Part shown: positions 1 through 8,934 of the stretch, one piece after another | Numbering within the stretch: the stretch's first letter is position 1 | How the letters are laid out: each line of letters starts with the position of its first letter | The notes under the pieces: generated by a model | Database searches by the model: none | The model's input: the letters and a program-made list of their open reading frames with translations, nothing else | What the model was told of the DNA's origin: nothing | Assembly (NCBI RefSeq): GCF_025567385.1 | Contig: NZ_JAOQJU010000003.1 | Span: 124,001 to 188,000 of the forward strand | Reading direction: 5' to 3' | Length of the DNA stretch: 64,000 bases | Origin: Claveliimonas acetigenes | Lineage (GTDB): Bacteria > Bacillota > Clostridia > Lachnospirales > Lachnospiraceae | Program-made: the position numbers and the translations under genes

Positions 1-486
1 CGGCATCACCACGCCATTTGTCTTCTGTGTCTCATGTGCACGCCCAAGGCTGAAGCCCTTCTTAAGTGCAAAGGCTCCTGTCGCAACGCCAAGAATGAAT
101 CCAATCAACGCTACCCAGGCATTTAAATCTCCTGCTGACATACGAATTACCATACGCAGCGGGCAGCCCAGGAAAATCAGGGAACCAATCATAATCACGA
201 TACCCAGGATAAACCGGATCATCGGAGAAGATCCCGCCGTTGAACGGTACTCCTTCGTTGCTACTGCAATAATAAAAGAACCTAATACCAGACCGATAAT
301 TTCCGGTCTTGCATACTGTACCACCTCTGCCTGATGCATGCCAAGCGCGCCTGCAGTATCGCGCACAAAGCAGGCAATACAGAATGCCATGTTAGCCGGA
401 TTCCCGAAATATGCAAGACACGCCGCTATAAGTCCGCATACCACACCGGCTATCGCCAATTTTTTCTTTGAATCTGATAAATTCAT
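1..486 (-). CDS. yedE: YedE-family selenium transporter, N-terminal part (cut by left window edge)
   Basis: The first 162 codons of a polytopic membrane protein are visible; the rest lies outside the window. The start ATG at 486 has AGGAGG eight bases upstream. The translation begins MNLSDSKKKLAIAG, then a hydrophobic helix, the cysteine-bearing stretch FCIACFVRDTAG near residue 36 and LGCPLRM near residue 108. These cysteine motifs are typical of the YedE/YeeE family, which is proposed to import a selenium (or sulfur) species across the membrane. It is the last visible gene of the selenium cluster, 42 bases after the cysteine desulfurase gene, and is probably co-transcribed with it. The selenium rather than thiosulfate role is inferred from the neighbouring yedF and selDAB. 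Confidence 0.85.
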   Translation of the reverse strand, partial: MNLSDSKKKLAIAGVVCGLIAACLAYFGNPANMAFCIACFVRDTAGALGMHQAEVVQYARPEIIGLVLGSFIIAVATKEYRSTAGSSPMIRFILGIVIMIGSLIFLGCPLRMVIRMSAGDLNAWVALIGFILGVATGAFALKKGFSLGRAHETQKTNGVVMP

Positions 487-528
487 GTGTGTTTCCTCCT
501 TTTCTCTCCTTCCTTTATCAGGAAATTG

Positions 529-1671
529 TCAGGCCTCTTCTACGGCCAATTCGCGGATTGCCCGAATGGCAGTATCCACTTCTTCATCCGTATTGTAATG
601 CGAAAAACTGAATCTCACAGCTCCCTGCTCCACCGTCCCCAGAGCCTCATGCATAAGCGGCGCGCAGTGCGCTCCCGGTCTGGTAGAAATATCATATTCC
701 ATAAGAAGCTCATCACTCACTTCTGAAGAATCATAATCACCGATGTTCAACGTCACAATTGCACACCTGTCTTTTGTACAAAAATCTCCGTACACCTTTA
801 CATTCGGAATGTCCTTCACCCCTTCATAAAACCTCCACATCAATTCCTGTTCCCGGCGGCGGATCGTGTCAATCCCTGTCCGTTCCAGGTAATGAAGCGC
901 CGCATGCAGCCCCGCAATGCCATGTCCGTTCAGGGTTCCCGCCTCCAGTGCCGTCGGCATCTCGGACGGATGCGTCCTGCTGTAAGTCTGTACTCCGCTG
1001 CCACCGCTCTTTAACGGCCGGACAAAAAGCCCTTCCCGCACATACATGCCCCCTGTCCCCTGGGGACCCAGCAGCCCTTTGTGACCTGTAAAACAGAGAA
1101 TGTCAATCTGCATCTCCTGTACATCAATCGGAAATACACCCGCTGTCTGGGATGCATCCACAATAAACAGCACGCCATGTCTCTTTGCAATCTCCCCAAC
1201 CCGGCGGATATCCACCAGATTCCCCGTCAGATTGGAGCCATTGGTACAGACAATTGCCTTCGTTTCCGGGCGGATTGCCTCTTCGATATCCTCATACCGG
1301 AGAGTCCCCCGGGGATTGCTCTTTACAATAGTAAGCGCCACCCCCTTCTCCTGCATCTCATAAAGCGGACGCAGAACAGAATTGTGCTCCAGCATCGTAG
1401 TAATTACATGATCTCCCGGATTCAACACCCCTTTGATCGCAATATTCAGGCTTTCTGTAGAATTTGCCGTAAATACAATCTGCTTCGGACTCGTCCCCCC
1501 AAAAAACCGGCACAGCATGTCTCTCGTATCGTAAATTATCCTAGAAGCGCTGAGCGCCGCTCCATGGGCTCCCCTGCCGGCATTTCCCATAGAAGCCATA
1601 GCTGCAGCTACTGCGTCAATCACTTCCTGAGGCTTATGCATCGTCGTCGCTGCATTATCCATATATATCAT
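529..1671 (-). CDS. Selenium-cluster cysteine desulfurase / class V aminotransferase
   Basis: A 380-residue PLP enzyme of the NifS/Csd fold. Visible landmarks are the N-terminal MDNAATT, the cofactor aspartate in VDASQTAG (D172), the Schiff-base lysine in FTGHKGLLGPQG (K198) and a catalytic cysteine in RPGAHCAPL (C336). The protein matches the class V cysteine desulfurase subfamily that travels with selenium genes in Clostridia. Such enzymes release S or Se from cysteine or selenocysteine, here plausibly supplying selenium to SelD. It lies between lysR and yedE on the same strand, with GAGAGGGAA upstream of ATG. The general activity is clear. Whether it prefers selenocysteine cannot be read from the sequence. 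Confidence 0.88.
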   Translation of the reverse strand: MIYMDNAATTMHKPQEVIDAVAAAMASMGNAGRGAHGAALSASRIIYDTRDMLCRFFGGTSPKQIVFTANSTESLNIAIKGVLNPGDHVITTMLEHNSVLRPLYEMQEKGVALTIVKSNPRGTLRYEDIEEAIRPETKAIVCTNGSNLTGNLVDIRRVGEIAKRHGVLFIVDASQTAGVFPIDVQEMQIDILCFTGHKGLLGPQGTGGMYVREGLFVRPLKSGGSGVQTYSRTHPSEMPTALEAGTLNGHGIAGLHAALHYLERTGIDTIRRREQELMWRFYEGVKDIPNVKVYGDFCTKDRCAIVTLNIGDYDSSEVSDELLMEYDISTRPGAHCAPLMHEALGTVEQGAVRFSFSHYNTDEEVDTAIRAIRELAVEEA

Positions 1672-1765
1672 TGTTATTCCCTCTCTGATTTTCCCAAAAT
1701 ATCATCGCTATACGTTAAGTATATGATTTTTATCTCTTTCAGTCTAATAAAAAAACGCAATAGGT

Positions 1766-1802
1766 AAGCGCTGTCTATAGCATCTTTCTATAAGCAGCGC
1801 TT
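1766..1802 (-). terminator. Hairpin after lysR, possible terminator or attenuator
   Basis: A perfect 8-bp outer stem (AAGCGCTG at 1766-1773 with CAGCGCTT at 1795-1802) encloses a second stem (TATAG with CTATA). It starts six bases after the lysR stop. On the minus strand a run of seven T follows about 10 bases after the hairpin (1750-1756). The stem-to-T gap is longer than in a textbook intrinsic terminator, so partial read-through into the desulfurase-yedE pair is likely. Confidence 0.55.
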
Positions 1803-1807
1803 GTCCG

Positions 1808-2716
1808 TTATCTTTCATTCAAATATACTTCTTTTACTATCTTCAAAAACCGCTCCGCTGAAGCAGGCAGCTGATAATTTTTATTATATACCACATTAAT
1901 GTCTCTGCCATCATCCGCATAGGGAATCGGAATCGCAAGAATCCGCTCTTCTTTTACCTCATCCTCTGTGGCAAGTCTTGACAGAATAGAAATTCCCATT
2001 CCATTTGCTACGGATTTCTTAATGGTCTCCTGATTCTCAATACTGGCAACAATATTCAAATCCGCCATGCGGATTCCCAGGGATTTCAACTGCTTCTCCG
2101 CCTCTTTCCTTGTGCCGGAACCTTCCTCCCGGAGAATAACCGCCTCCTGCCGCACCCAGGAAATATCTTTCGGATTGGATTTGAAGATTCGGTATTTTTC
2201 CGTATTCGGCATAATAATTACAAGATCATCCTTATAAAACGGAATATATTTACAATGCTTTTTCTCCAGCACCGTCCCCGTAAACCCAATATCCACCACA
2301 TGAGAAACAACCTGATCTACCACCTGGGAACTATCCATCTCCATAACCCTAAGCTGTTCATCAGGATATCTTTCACGAAACCTTATCAGGATCTTCGGAA
2401 GCAAATACTGGGAAGGAATCGTCGACGCAGCAATCGTAATGCATTTCCTGCCTTCTTCTTTTGCCGCGCCGAATTCTTCCTCGATTCTCTTCTCCAGATC
2501 CACAATCTGTCTGGCATACCGGTAAAGCTTCTGTCCGTCATCCGACATATTCACTTCCTTCGTATTCCGCACAAAGAGCCGTACCTCCAGCTCCTTTTCT
2601 AACGCGGAAATATGCGCGCTGATTGTAGGCTGCGTCAAAAACAAAGTCTTTGCGGCCTTGGAAAAACTCCCTCCTTCGGCAACTTCCACAAATGCCTCTA
2701 ACTGTTTTAAATTCAT
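1808..2716 (-). CDS. Selenium metabolism-associated LysR-type regulator
   Basis: A 302-residue LysR family protein. Residues 1-60 form the winged helix-turn-helix, with the recognition-helix stretch FLTQPTISAHISALEKEL. Residues 90-300 form the two-lobed effector-binding domain. The start codon overlaps the selB stop by one base (TAATG), so translation is probably coupled. LysR proteins at this position, beside selA/selB/yedF, form a recognisable clostridial subfamily tied to selenium metabolism; the effector is unknown. It probably controls this cluster or other selenoprotein genes. Being inside the operon, it may also control its own expression. Confidence 0.85.
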   Translation of the reverse strand: MNLKQLEAFVEVAEGGSFSKAAKTLFLTQPTISAHISALEKELEVRLFVRNTKEVNMSDDGQKLYRYARQIVDLEKRIEEEFGAAKEEGRKCITIAASTIPSQYLLPKILIRFRERYPDEQLRVMEMDSSQVVDQVVSHVVDIGFTGTVLEKKHCKYIPFYKDDLVIIMPNTEKYRIFKSNPKDISWVRQEAVILREEGSGTRKEAEKQLKSLGIRMADLNIVASIENQETIKKSVANGMGISILSRLATEDEVKEERILAIPIPYADDGRDINVVYNKNYQLPASAERFLKIVKEVYLNER

Positions 2717-4629
2717 TAATATTTTACCCTTTCACTTTCTGCTCCGGTCTTCTTCGTCACTTTTATGCTGTCCATATATTCCAGAATCGGTTTGGCGCTT
2801 TTGCGGCTGGTTCCAAACATATCTCTTACCTCCGCGATAGTTATCACCGGGTTGACGTTAAGTTTCTCGCTGATTTTTTCTTTCGCCTGTTCCATATACT
2901 CCGTCAGGGTACACATATCATCGGTCACTCTGACAATCTGTTTCTCTTCCAGAAGAATATTCAGAATGTCATCCGCCACTTCCCGGGGAACACTTCCAAA
3001 TTCCATATCTGAGTAACGTACAAAATCGAATCCCGCCTCTCTCACCGTCTTCAGGATTACCGAAGAAACCTTATCGTAGACGTTATCCTTGCGCACCTGG
3101 AAGTCCGGCGTACAGAGAAATTCTTCCACCCTGCGGAGAACTCCTTCTTCCTCCAGGACGGTTACATACCGGTCAAATACATTCGGCTTCCATTTCTTGA
3201 AAAATGTCATCTGCACTTCCGCCTTCTTCATACCGTACCGGTAAGGGTATTTCTTCTCATACTCCTCTAGAGCATGCAGAAGCCTCTCCCGTGCCTGCCG
3301 TTCAGAATCCCGGTGCCACACATAGGTGTCCTTTTTCATGGCAAATGTCTTCACAAGCTTCTGCTCTTCCAGTTCCTTCACATCCCTTACCACCTCGTCC
3401 ATAGCAAGCGCTGTAAGCTTCGCAAGCTCCGTCTGCGTAATCATGGTGTCGCCGTGGGATTTGACATGCAGTTCAATCACATCTGCCGAAGAACCGGATT
3501 CCTTCTGCTCCAGCTCACGGATTACATTTTCCTGAAAACGCTTATGGATACAGGGATTTGGTTCCAGCACTACGCCGCCGCCGATGGTTTCCATCGGAGA
3601 GTAGAAACGTACCACAAACTTATCACCTCTGCGAAGAGCAATTTCCTCCTCCAGCCGAAGCTGCACATATCCGCTCTCCCCCGGTCCGATTTCTTCTTTG
3701 TCAAGAAGCACGGCACGGCAGAGAATCTCACTGGTACCTGTGAAAAAGTGAAGTCTTGTATGATTGGTAAGCACCCGCATAGAAGACTCCAGCACATCCA
3801 GCTTTACATCCAGAAGATCGGTATTTTTCATACTATCAGGCGGAGCCAGCACACAGCCTCTTCCAATCTCTCTTTTCTTAATATTAGACAGATTAATTGC
3901 CACACGCTGTCCGGCATAGCATCGTTCCCGATCTTCTCCATGCACCTGAATATTCCGGATTTTGCTGTTCTTCCCGATGGGATACATCTCAAGAGTATCA
4001 TCCCTGGAAATGCTTCCCGTAAGCAGGGTTCCGGTAATGATTGTCCCAAAACCCGGCAGGGAAAATGCACGGTCGATGGGAAGCCTTGGAATCGTCGTGA
4101 CATCCTTCTGCACAACTTCATCCCTGGTCATATGTTCAATGGTCTCTATAAGCGCCGGAAGTCCCTGCCCGGTAGCAGCAGACACTTTAACCACCGGAGC
4201 CTGCTCCAGAAAAGTACCGGCAAGTTCTTCTCGGATCTCTTCCTCCACAAGCTCCAGCCACTCTTCATCCACCAGATCACATTTGTTCAGCACAATAATA
4301 CTCTTCTCAATTCCCAGAAGCTTAAGAATGTCCATGTGTTCTCTGGTCTGAGGCATCACACCTTCGTCTGCCGCAATTACCAGCATAACCAAATCCATTC
4401 CTACAACTCCGGCAACCATATTGTTGATAAATTTCTCATGTCCCGGCACATCAATAATACCCGCACGGTCTCCGCCGGGCAAATCAAACCACGTAAAGCC
4501 AAGGTCGATCGTAATTCCCCTCTTCTGCTCTTCTTCCCACCGATCTGTATTCCTCCCGGTAAGCGCCTTAATCAGCGTCGTTTTCCCGTGGTCAATATGT
4601 CCCGCGGTTCCTATAATTATGTTCTTCAT
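2716..4629 (-). CDS. selB: Selenocysteine-specific elongation factor SelB
   Basis: A 637-residue translational GTPase that brings Sec-tRNA to UGA codons marked by a SECIS hairpin. The GTP-binding motifs are all present: GHIDHGKTT near residue 10, RGITID near 37, DVPGHEK near 60 and NKCD near 115. Two EF-Tu-like beta-barrel domains follow. The C-terminal roughly 270 residues are rich in charged helices, as expected for the winged-helix repeats that hold the SECIS RNA. Length is normal for the family. It lies 9 bases after selA and shares one base with lysR. The in-frame TGA in selD upstream is a direct client of this factor. Confidence 0.97.
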   Translation of the reverse strand: MKNIIIGTAGHIDHGKTTLIKALTGRNTDRWEEEQKRGITIDLGFTWFDLPGGDRAGIIDVPGHEKFINNMVAGVVGMDLVMLVIAADEGVMPQTREHMDILKLLGIEKSIIVLNKCDLVDEEWLELVEEEIREELAGTFLEQAPVVKVSAATGQGLPALIETIEHMTRDEVVQKDVTTIPRLPIDRAFSLPGFGTIITGTLLTGSISRDDTLEMYPIGKNSKIRNIQVHGEDRERCYAGQRVAINLSNIKKREIGRGCVLAPPDSMKNTDLLDVKLDVLESSMRVLTNHTRLHFFTGTSEILCRAVLLDKEEIGPGESGYVQLRLEEEIALRRGDKFVVRFYSPMETIGGGVVLEPNPCIHKRFQENVIRELEQKESGSSADVIELHVKSHGDTMITQTELAKLTALAMDEVVRDVKELEEQKLVKTFAMKKDTYVWHRDSERQARERLLHALEEYEKKYPYRYGMKKAEVQMTFFKKWKPNVFDRYVTVLEEEGVLRRVEEFLCTPDFQVRKDNVYDKVSSVILKTVREAGFDFVRYSDMEFGSVPREVADDILNILLEEKQIVRVTDDMCTLTEYMEQAKEKISEKLNVNPVITIAEVRDMFGTSRKSAKPILEYMDSIKVTKKTGAESERVKY

Positions 4630-4638
4630 ATCTGCTCC

Positions 4639-6066
4639 TTAACGCGCCGCAATCAAGCTTGTCTTTTCCAATACTTCAAGCTCTTTTAACTGATCTGCGA
4701 TCAAATGAAACTCTTTGCTCTGCAGCGTCCTTACATCCAAAAGAATCGTATCATTCACTGTTCTTGGAATGACTGGAACCGGAAGATGCCGCATACGCTC
4801 TTCAAGCTCCGGCACACTGATTTTCTCCGGCTTAATGGTAACTGCCGTGCTGGGAAGCCTCTCCAGCGGCAGGGAACCTCCGCCAATCTGGGACTCGCAC
4901 GCCGCCGTACCAATCTTCGCCGGGAGTCCGGCATTCCTTAAAATCCGCTGCAGCCGCCTGGCTTCCCTGGCGATCTCTTCCTGCGGCTTCGTAATCATCC
5001 GAAGCACCGGAATATTCCGAATCGCCTTTTCCTCTGACAGATATTCCTGCAGAACCAGCTCTAAGGATGCCGCTGTAAACTTGTCTATTCTGAGCGCCCT
5101 GGTAAGCTGATTTTTCTTCATCTTATCAATATATTTCTTCCTGCCAATGATAATGCCTGCCTGCGGGCCTCCCAGCAATTTGTCGCCGCTAAAGCAGACC
5201 ACGTCTGCTCCTTTCCGTATGGAATCCTGCACCGTAGGCTCATAGGTAATCCCATATTTACTCAAATCAATCAGCACGCCGCTTCCCAGATCTTCGATAA
5301 CCGGAAGACCATGTTCCTTCGCCAGCGGAACCAATTCATCAATCCCCACCGTATCCGTAAATCCCACAATCCGGTAATTGCTTGTATGCACTTTCAAAAG
5401 TGCCTTCGTCTCTTCTGTAATTGCTTCCTCATAATCGCTGTAATGGGTCTTATTCGTCGTGCCCACCTCTACTAACGCAGCGCCGCTTTGCTCCATCACA
5501 TCCGGAATCCGGAATTTACCGCCAATCTCTACCAGTTCTCCGCGGGATACTACCACTTCTCCGCCTTTTGCCAGAGAACTTAAGATAAGCATAACCGCCG
5601 CCGCATTATTATTGACGGCCATAGCAGCTTCAGCGCCGGTAAGCTTACACAGAAGCTTTTCAAAATGAGAATATCTCTCTCCCCTCCTGCCTTCTTCCAG
5701 ATTATACTCCAGATTTGAATACCCGGTTGCCAGCGCCGCAATTCGTTCCATGTGCTCCCGAGCAATGGGGGCACGGCCAAGATTCGTGTGCAGCACCGTA
5801 CCGGTTCCGTTTACTACCATCCGCATATTGGGGGTGTGCATAGCGGCAACCGTCATCTCAATATGGCTTTTCAGCATAGCAATCTGCGCCATCGCTTCCT
5901 CTTCGTCCCCGCTTTTTCCGATAAATGCGCGAAGCTTATCCATCTCTATATGAATCGCTTCCATTACCGTATCCCTGCTGTAGCGTTCTATCATTGCCTG
6001 CACATCGGCATCTTCCAGGAGCACATCTACTTTCGGAATACTCCGGTATAAATTATTCTTATCCAT
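4639..6066 (-). CDS. selA: L-seryl-tRNA(Sec) selenium transferase SelA
   Basis: A 475-residue PLP enzyme that converts seryl-tRNA(Sec) to selenocysteyl-tRNA(Sec) using selenophosphate. The cofactor lysine is in CFSGDKLLGGPQAG (K296, close to the position in E. coli SelA). The motifs VNGTGTVLHTNLGRAP near residue 86 and VEVGTTNKTH near 199 are characteristic. Length matches bacterial SelA, which forms a decamer. It follows selD by 45 bases and precedes selB by 9. The tRNA(Sec) gene (selC) is not in the window. Confidence 0.97.
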   Translation of the reverse strand: MDKNNLYRSIPKVDVLLEDADVQAMIERYSRDTVMEAIHIEMDKLRAFIGKSGDEEEAMAQIAMLKSHIEMTVAAMHTPNMRMVVNGTGTVLHTNLGRAPIAREHMERIAALATGYSNLEYNLEEGRRGERYSHFEKLLCKLTGAEAAMAVNNNAAAVMLILSSLAKGGEVVVSRGELVEIGGKFRIPDVMEQSGAALVEVGTTNKTHYSDYEEAITEETKALLKVHTSNYRIVGFTDTVGIDELVPLAKEHGLPVIEDLGSGVLIDLSKYGITYEPTVQDSIRKGADVVCFSGDKLLGGPQAGIIIGRKKYIDKMKKNQLTRALRIDKFTAASLELVLQEYLSEEKAIRNIPVLRMITKPQEEIAREARRLQRILRNAGLPAKIGTAACESQIGGGSLPLERLPSTAVTIKPEKISVPELEERMRHLPVPVIPRTVNDTILLDVRTLQSKEFHLIADQLKELEVLEKTSLIAAR

Positions 6067-6111
6067 CCTTATATTTCCTTCTCGTATCCTCTCAAAACCT
6101 GCATAATTTTC

Positions 6112-7152
6112 TTAGAATAACCGGATTAATTTGTCACTCTTTTCTGCGACTCTTCCAATAACGGACACTCTTGTGTCCATTCCTGCCCTGTCGAAACTTC
6201 TAAGCATCTCCGGGAGATCGTCCGGACTTACACTAATCAAAAGCCCGCCGGAGGTCTGGGGATCGTAAAGAAGGTCAAGATAATGCTCTTCTACCGCCCC
6301 TGTATCTACCTTCCCGATAGAATATCCCCGGTTCTTGTATGCTCCCGCCGGAATCAGTCCCATTTTTGCATAAGCGATTGCCTCTTCCATGTAGGCGATA
6401 TCCTTTACATTCAACTCAAAGGTTACCTCACTGGCCGAAGCCATCTCCACACAATGTCCCAAAAGACCGAAGCCGGTAATGTCCGTACATGCGGACACGT
6501 CAAATTTTTCGACAGCCTGTTTTCCTTTTTTATTCAATGATGCCATAACCGTCTGCGCTTCTCTGATAGCGGATGGCGAAGCCATATCCGCTTTGATGGC
6601 AGTATTTATGACACCGCTCCCAATCTGTTTCGTCAGCACCAGAATGTCTCCTGGTCTGCAGCCATAATTTTTAAATATCTTATCGGGATGCACAAAGCCG
6701 GACACACAAAGTCCGTATTTTGGCTCATCGTCCTGGACGGAATGGCCTCCCACCAGGACTGCTCCCGCTTCTTTCACTTTATCAGCGCCTCCTGCAAGGA
6801 TATCGCCCAAAATTGCCGGATCAAGACAATTGGGGAATCCTACAATATTCAGCGCCACAGCCGGTTCGCCTCCCATTGCCCAAACGTCACTCAGGGAGTT
6901 TGCCGCCGCTATCTGTCCAAACATGTAGGGATCATCGACAATTGGAGTGAAGAAGTCGACTGTCTGGATCATAGCGATTTCATCTGTAACCTTATAGATG
7001 GCTGCATCATCGGAAGTTTCAATACCGACAATAAGATTGTCATCATGAAACTGAGGCAGCTTGCTCAGAACCTGAGCAAGGGTCTCCGGACCAATTTTAG
7101 CGGCTCATCCTGCTGTTTTACTAAGCTGGGTTAATTTGACATCTGATTTCAT
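6112..7152 (-). CDS. selD: Selenophosphate synthetase SelD, a selenoprotein with in-frame TGA (Sec16)
   Basis: SelD makes selenophosphate from selenide and ATP. Read with TGA as selenocysteine, the gene has 346 residues, the normal length. A conventional reading would start at 6972 and lose the first 60 residues. The ATG at 7152 has GAGGAGGAAG upstream. The N-terminus reads MKSDVKLTQLSKTAG, then TGA at 7107-7105, then AAKIGPE. This is exactly where the catalytic Cys/Sec and essential Lys of SelD lie (C/U-x-x-K). Downstream are IVGIETSDDAAIY and MIQTVDFFTPIVDDP, both conserved SelD segments that precede the conventional start or begin there. A hairpin just after the TGA fits a bacterial SECIS. 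It lies between yedF and selA. Confidence 0.95.
7081..7107 (-). promoter_or_regulatory. Candidate bacterial SECIS element for selD Sec16
   Basis: The UGA codon lies at 7107-7105. Twelve bases later the minus strand carries GGTC-CGGA-GACC (7092-7081), a four-bp stem with a four-base loop. Bacterial SECIS elements recognised by SelB are small hairpins inside the coding region shortly after the UGA, with a G/U-rich apical part. Distance and placement fit. The lower stem was not folded computationally. Confidence 0.65.
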
Positions 7153-7191
7153 AGAATAAACTTCCTCCTCAATTGCTTCTTTTTCTCTCCT

Positions 7192-7803
7192 TTAAGGCTT
7201 TATAATGTTAGACGCGCCTGCCATCGTCTCTACAATGCTATACATGTTCGTAACACTTCCTACTGCAAGCTTCTCTTTCAGTCCGTAATAATCCAGGCAT
7301 GTTCCGCAGGTCATAATCTGCACGCCCTGTGCCTCCAGTGATTTCAGATCTTCTAATGAATCAGAGCCTTCACAGGTAAGAGTAGCTCCGCCATTATAGA
7401 AAAGCATCGTCTTCGGCAGCTCGTCCAACTGGGTTACTGCAAAAATAAATCCCTTAATCAGAACTTTACCTAACGCGTCGTTTCCCTCTCCCATACGGTC
7501 TGAGGACACCACTACTACCGTATTATTTCTTTTATCCGGCATACAGGTTTCTCCTCCTTCTTCAGAAGCCGCTGCCGCAGGCGCGCCTTCCATCGCAATC
7601 GTTACTTTATATTCCTTCTCTCCAAGCTTCTCAGATGTAACCTTGCCGCCGCTTGAAGCAGCCATCTTCGTTACATTCTGTACGGCAATCTCATTATCGA
7701 CCAGAACTTCAATCGTCTCAGAACCGGTAAGCGCCTGCATTGCTTTCTTTGTTTTAATAACCGGGATCGGGCAATTATCGCCCATTGCATTTACTGTAAT
7801 CAT
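7192..7803 (-). CDS. yedF: YedF, selenium-metabolism sulfurtransferase-like protein
   Basis: A 203-residue two-domain protein. Residues 1-70 are a TusA-like domain with the signature NCPIPVIKTKKAM (C11-P12), whose cysteine carries persulfide or perselenide in this family. Residues 85-203 resemble a DsrE-like domain with the cysteine pair MTCGTCLDYYG near residue 160. This fusion is the selenium-linked YedF found with selDAB in Clostridia; its exact reaction is unproven. It is the first gene of the cluster, 39 bases before selD, directly downstream of a good promoter. Confidence 0.92.
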   Translation of the reverse strand: MITVNAMGDNCPIPVIKTKKAMQALTGSETIEVLVDNEIAVQNVTKMAASSGGKVTSEKLGEKEYKVTIAMEGAPAAAASEEGGETCMPDKRNNTVVVVSSDRMGEGNDALGKVLIKGFIFAVTQLDELPKTMLFYNGGATLTCEGSDSLEDLKSLEAQGVQIMTCGTCLDYYGLKEKLAVGSVTNMYSIVETMAGASNIIKP

Positions 7804-7862
7804 CTTTCATTTCTCCTTTTAAAATTATCTTACGAAGTCCCCACTTCTTCACTTATAGATAC

Positions 7863-7891
7863 ATTCTATCACTCTTTCCCCTAAAGGTAAA
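7863..7891 (-). promoter_or_regulatory. Promoter of the selenium operon
   Basis: On the minus strand TTTACC (7891-7886) and TAGAAT (7868-7863) are separated by 17 bases, a good sigma-A match. Transcription would start near 7855 and run into yedF. It is back to back with the plus-strand promoter at 7926-7955. Confidence 0.6.
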
Positions 7892-7925
7892 CCAGAAGTT
7901 TTATCCAAGTTTTATTTCTTCCTGC

Positions 7926-7955
7926 TTTACAGGCAGACAGGTTTTCTTTTATAAT
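7926..7955 (+). promoter_or_regulatory. Promoter for the methyltransferase-lipoprotein-glf unit
   Basis: TTTACA (7926-7931) and a perfect TATAAT (7950-7955) are separated by 18 bases, giving a start near 7962, about 38 bases before the ATG at 8000. Confidence 0.7.
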
Positions 7956-7999
7956 AGGGAGCAACAGGCACTAATGCGAAAGAGAGGTATTCTAAAATC

Positions 8000-8902
8000 A
8001 TGTGGATTGCTGATAACTGGAAAGATTATGAAGTAATAGATTGCAGCAAAGGCGAAAAGTTAGAGCGCTGGGGGGACTATCTTCTTGTCCGCCCGGACCC
8101 ACAGGTCATCTGGGACACTCCCCGCAAGGATCCGGGATGGAAGCACAAAAACGGACACTATCACCGCAGTAAAAAGGGCGGCGGTGAATGGGAATTCTTC
8201 CATCTTCCTGAGCAATGGCAGATTCAATATCATGACCTGACTTTTAATCTGAAGCCTTTCAGCTTCAAACATACCGGGCTTTTCCCGGAACAAGCTGCCA
8301 ACTGGGACTGGTTCTCTGAAAAAATCCGCAGCGCGGGAAGACCGGTTAAGGTATTAAATCTGTTCGCCTACACCGGAGGCGCTACCCTTGCCGCTGCGGC
8401 AGCCGGAGCCAGCGTTACCCATGTAGACGCTTCAAAAGGGATGGTTGCATGGGCGAAAGAAAATGCCGTCTCCTCCGGTCTGAAAGACGCTCCCATCCGC
8501 TGGCTGGTAGACGATTGTGTAAAATTCGTAGAACGTGAGATCCGCAGGGGCAACCATTATGATGCTATTATCATGGATCCGCCTTCTTACGGACGCGGAC
8601 CAAAGGGCGAGATCTGGAAGATTGAAGATTCCATTCACCCTTTCATCAAGCTGTGTACCAATATTTTATCCGACAATCCTTTGTTCTTCCTGGTAAATTC
8701 CTATACCACCGGGCTGGCGCCCGCAGTTTTAACTTATATGCTGGGTACGGAACTGAAATCCTGGAATGGTACCGTAGAATCTCAGGAAATCGGGCTGCCT
8801 GTCACAACCACCGGGCTGGTACTGCCCTGCGGCGCTTCCGGCCGCTGGGAGGCAAAACAGGCTTTCGGAAAAGATTGCGCGTACCCTGAATCCACGGTAT
8901 AA
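8000..8902 (+). CDS. Class I SAM-dependent methyltransferase, RlmI-like catalytic domain
   Basis: A 300-residue Rossmann methyltransferase. The SAM-binding motif is VLNLFAYTGGAT (from residue 118), the acidic motif is HVDASKGMVAWAKEN near 143, and the catalytic DPPSYGRGPKGE starts at residue 193. The DPPSYG motif and the wider fold match the catalytic half of 23S rRNA m5C methyltransferases such as RlmI. The N-terminal PUA domain of RlmI is missing, so the substrate is uncertain. It has its own promoter upstream and is followed by the lipoprotein gene on the same strand. Confidence 0.8.
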   Translation: MWIADNWKDYEVIDCSKGEKLERWGDYLLVRPDPQVIWDTPRKDPGWKHKNGHYHRSKKGGGEWEFFHLPEQWQIQYHDLTFNLKPFSFKHTGLFPEQAANWDWFSEKIRSAGRPVKVLNLFAYTGGATLAAAAAGASVTHVDASKGMVAWAKENAVSSGLKDAPIRWLVDDCVKFVEREIRRGNHYDAIIMDPPSYGRGPKGEIWKIEDSIHPFIKLCTNILSDNPLFFLVNSYTTGLAPAVLTYMLGTELKSWNGTVESQEIGLPVTTTGLVLPCGASGRWEAKQAFGKDCAYPESTV

Positions 8903-8934
8903 TAAAAGAAAAATGAATGGGGAGGGATACTATT

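Noticed and set aside
1081..1767. 228-codon plus-strand ORF opposite the cysteine desulfurase
   Set aside because: It is a shadow of the desulfurase coding strand with Cys/Arg-rich, domain-free translation.
3274..4689. 471-codon plus-strand ORF opposite selB
   Set aside because: The minus strand encodes an unmistakable SelB over the same bases. The antisense product has no recognisable domain.
6112..6972. selD as a 286-residue protein starting at the internal ATG 6972
   Set aside because: It would lack the catalytic Cys/Sec and Lys. The TGA read-through gives a full-length family member with a good ribosome-binding site.
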